Positions 60,740 to 64,000 of a stretch of DNA of 64,000 nucleotides are shown here, in pieces. The stretch comes from Datnioides undecimradiatus (taxonomy: Eukaryota > Chordata > Actinopteri > Lobotiformes > Datnioididae), in contig WARS01000033.1 of NCBI GenBank assembly GCA_008933995.1, forward strand, positions 3,593,813 to 3,657,812, in the 5' to 3' direction. The notes below the pieces were generated by a model that did no database searches, was not told the origin of the DNA, and worked only from the letters and a program-made list of their open reading frames with translations. Positions within the stretch are counted from its first letter, which is position 1; every line of letters starts with the position of its first letter. Position numbers and translations under genes: made by a program.

Positions 60740-63700
60740 AAAAAACAACAACAACCAAAATATAATTAATATTTGATATGTATATTTCAGGCTGAAGTAG
60801 TTTTAAAAGACTGACTCATTTAAAGTGGAAAAAATATTAATATGTAATATTTTTACAGGTATTATTTTTCCTAAAATCAGTATAAAGCCTTATCAAAACA
60901 TTTGTTGGATACAACAGACATTTGTTCCCAATGTTTATCCCAACTCATTTACATGATGCATTCCCTCGTCCTTTATCCTAACCTAACCATCACCAGTAAA
61001 TGCCTAACCCTAACCTTAACCTTAACCTAATTGTGACCAAAACCTTCAAACCAAGGTTGCATGTAGTACCATGAATTTGTGTAGTCATATAATTTAATGA
61101 AGTGATTAAAAAACACATTTCTTAAGTTTTTATACATTTTTTCATGTTTCAGTTTTCAAATTGTGATAACATGAAAATAAACTGAACAATTAAAACAATT
61201 GTTTAGGGGTTTTTTTTATTTTTTGAGGGGTTTTGACGTCTTAAAGTAGCTGTTGTTAAGCGTGTTTGGGCCTTCACAGATAAAAAGATGAATGAAAAAC
61301 AGAAAAAAGAAAACCTCTGCTCTTCCACTGATCAGACAAGAAAGAAGGGAAACCTGTCACACTTCCGTAAATCTGGACCAGTCCGGCAGCTCCACCAAAA
61401 TCTAATTTGAAAAGTGGAAGCAAATGTTTGCCTTGTAAACAAGCTCTCCAGCTCGGCGGCCTCTTCACAGTTATTTCGGGGCTGCAGAATATACTTAGAA
61501 CAGACACACATGCTCCTGAGATTCTCCCTAGCAGGGAAATGTAATAAACCCTGCCCCATGGCCATAGCTAATATTTGACCTCTGTTTAAGCAAATATAAT
61601 TACAGGGATGCTCACGCAAGCCTGAGGAGGGATCTTCTGAGGGAAGTGGACTTATCTCCACTGTAGTGATTGAGTGGAGGAGGAGAATAAAGGCAGCCAT
61701 GGGGGATCTGAGTCTGAGGGAAACACAAACTGATCTCTGTGAGCCAAAATAAGATCACAAGCATCAAGTGAGGCCAGTGTGGGTGGTTTACTTACGTAAT
61801 GTGTTTCATAGGGCTTGTTTGTTTGTGGAAGTTTGTTCTGGGGTTAGGGGGCGTGACAGGGATGAGAGGAAAGAAACAGCAAAAGCATAGCAGTACTTTT
61901 CCTCCCCTCTCTCTGGCAAACTGAAATACAAAATGTTTTCAAGCTCGAGGAGCATCATCCATTCATCTCCCGACTACTTTTCCGAGCCAAGGTTGTGGTG
62001 GAAATTAGCTTTTCATGTTGAAACTAATGGCTTGTGATGAGTTAATCGTTATTCCAAAGAAACATGCGACCGCACTGTGAAAAGAGGGATCCAGCATAAA
62101 GCACTAAATCTGAGAAGTCAAGCCACCTTTGAAGAAAAAAGACTGGCTATGAACATTCGCATCAAAAGAATGTAGTAAAATGTGGGATCTCTGGAGTAAC
62201 TCCTTACTTGATTTTAATCCAAAGTGTAAATAAGACTGTTGCTGAGCCAAAAAGAGATGACGAACTTTAGCTTTGTGCTTCAGTGAGGATCCCACTGTCC
62301 CCAAAACACAGATCTAAGCCACCGTGAAACTTACCGTCAACTGAGAGCAGATCAGCCTCCACATTTCACATTGGAGGAGAGACAGGTCGCGGGAAGACAA
62401 TCAGAGAAGATGATGTCTTTTCCCAACAGGTGGTTTCCAAACTTGGCTGAAAGAGATATAGTAGCAGAAAGACAGAGGGAGAGAGTAAGGGTGAAGATGT
62501 CATAAGAGGAAAGAAGAAGAGGAAAGAAGAAGGAGGGATGTCATGTCCATGTTTGTGCAATTCAGTTCCACACCCGATGACTTGTCATGCTGGGCTGCTG
62601 CTGAGAAATTAAATGTGCAACAGCTGATTTACGGCCACTTGGGGGCAGTAGAAATAAGCTATAAACCTGTTAACATACAATTATCGATTTACACATCCAG
62701 CAGATACTAGCTTTCATTTTGGACACCAGATGAAAGATGAATGATGTTAGTATTCCAATGCCAATATTCACTGTCTCCTTAGCACTACTTTTGGTCCAAG
62801 TCCTTACAGAAATACTAGCCTCTCTACCAGATAAGTGCTACACTTTCTTTTCCAGTTAGACGTTAAATTAGAAGGTCATTTGGTGCTAGGCATGGGCCAT
62901 ACGGTGTGTTTAGCAGAGCTCCGGCTTATGAAAACAGGTCACTTTGGCCTAAAATGTTGCTCTGGCAGTGGAAAAACTCCAAACAACAGGCTGAAAGTTG
63001 GAATAAACTCCAGCCAGAAACATGGGGTCATTGATCATAGCTGCTTTATCTGTGCTCCTCTAATGTTCTCACAATCCTTTGGAGAGGGCTAATTTACAAA
63101 CTAGTCCTAAATACGTCCCGTTTCAAATGAGAAAGCAGACGGAAAACTCAGCAGATGTTCTAATGTTGCCTGGGAAATACGGCAGAAGCGTAAACTCAAA
63201 CATAGAGACAAACTCAAACATATTTGTTAGATAAGTCAAACCACTGCTGAAGGCAGCTTGCTTATTGCTTTGTGCCCTGTAATTAACGCTGTCTGCCTCA
63301 GCAGACCTACAAGTTAAGAGCTCCTCTGTCAGTTGACGTAGTGCATGAAATGAGGCACGCAACACGAAAGCTCTTCTTTAAACTCATCCTTTGACAGTTT
63401 CTCTTTCCAAACTTCAGAACGGAAATGGGTTTACTATTCATGAACCTGGACCTGTTGAGAAGATAAGATCTGTATAACAACCAGTAATAAAATCTGATTA
63501 TTCTTGTGTAAGCCAAGTCTACATGAGCATACAGAACAGGCAGTCCAGTTTAAATCCAGTAAATGACCTCAGGCCAGATGTAACTGATAGCACTGATGGC
63601 ACCAGCAGTTAGGAGACAATGAAACAGGTGTACAGTGTGATAAAGATACAACTTCTTCTTTTAACTGAGCCTCATCTCATTTTACGGTCAAAGCACGGAG

Positions 63701-64000
63701 GAGCAGACAATAGCGGGCATCAAGACAATAGTGATTAAAAAAAGACATTTTAATCATACAGTACATCTGAGTCATGTGGCGACTTGAACACGAGAACTGA
63801 ACACTAGCTCCCACAGATGCAAAAAATGTGTCAGGCAATGACTTTTGATCAGCTTGATTTGATCCGATCTGACGACACATACTGATAATTATACACAATA
63901 TCACAACATAGATACTGTAGGATTTTATGTCGGTGCAAACAGCTGCTGTGTAACATTTCCGTTAGCAAAGTTTGAATGGAGGCGTCTTTGTGAAAAGACC
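60740..64000. other. Intergenic, no gene recognised
   Basis: AT-rich sequence to the right edge. It contains a short irregular CCTAACCCTAA-type patch at about 60973-61032, a purine-rich patch at 62460-62540, and GGCCACTTGGGGGCAG at about 62634, which resembles a motif carried by dispersed fish repeats. The open frames at 61332-61700 and 63123-63365 (minus strand) have no recognised domain or splice context. Confidence 0.4.

Noticed and set aside
60973..61032. Interstitial telomeric sequence
   Set aside because: Only a few irregular CCTAACC units with interruptions; no true TTAGGG array.
1..64000. CRISPR array, operon or prophage-type defence system
   Set aside because: No regularly spaced direct repeats or bacterial gene clusters; the window is vertebrate nuclear DNA with introns.

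Overview
This is a window of vertebrate nuclear DNA, almost certainly from a ray-finned (teleost) fish. Coding sequence is sparse. Multi-exon genes have GT-AG introns, (GT)n and (AG)n microsatellites are frequent, and there are remnants of hAT, piggyBac and LTR elements. The recognisable proteins are a BRO1-domain protein (BROX), a Golgi GlcNAc-transferase of the MGAT2 family, two intronless thrombomodulin-type receptors and the flagellin receptor TLR5. BROX and TLR5 lie near each other in many vertebrates (human 1q41), which fits the identification. There are no bacterial-type operons, CRISPR arrays or prophages.

Layout. (1) 27-4610, minus strand: BROX, ten coding exons resolved here; its last exon or exons, with the CAAX tail, lie beyond the left edge. 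(2) About 5150-8700, minus strand: an MGAT2-like gene with an intronless coding region, a long 3' UTR and one 5' UTR intron. (3) 8.7-45.4 kb: about 37 kb with no convincing protein gene. It holds microsatellites, a pair of inverted ~150-bp repeats with a near-perfect palindrome beside one arm, a deleted hAT element with a decayed BED finger, a hAT end, a solo LTR with 5-bp target duplications, and one unexplained open frame at 12.1-12.55 kb. (4) 45.4-51.2 kb, plus strand: two tandem thrombomodulin-like genes, each with its own TATA box about 93 bp before the ATG. The first has a reduced lectin domain and a defective EGF2; the second is complete. (5) 51.9-52.45 kb: a degenerate AGT/AGC trinucleotide array. 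(6) 53.9-58.0 kb, plus strand: membrane TLR5 in four coding exons, probably with an upstream non-coding exon ending at 52766. (7) 58.0-64.0 kb: TLR5 3' UTR, a CTCF-like motif, a piggyBac-type MITE, and no further gene.

Functionally these are separate genes, not a pathway. BROX acts with ESCRT-III at membranes, the MGAT2-like enzyme in Golgi N-glycan branching, thrombomodulins at the endothelial surface in thrombin control, and TLR5 in bacterial flagellin sensing. The points most worth follow-up are the divergent thrombomodulin copy beside an intact one, the open N-terminal extension of the MGAT2-like frame, and the inverted-repeat/palindrome structure near 13-15.5 kb.
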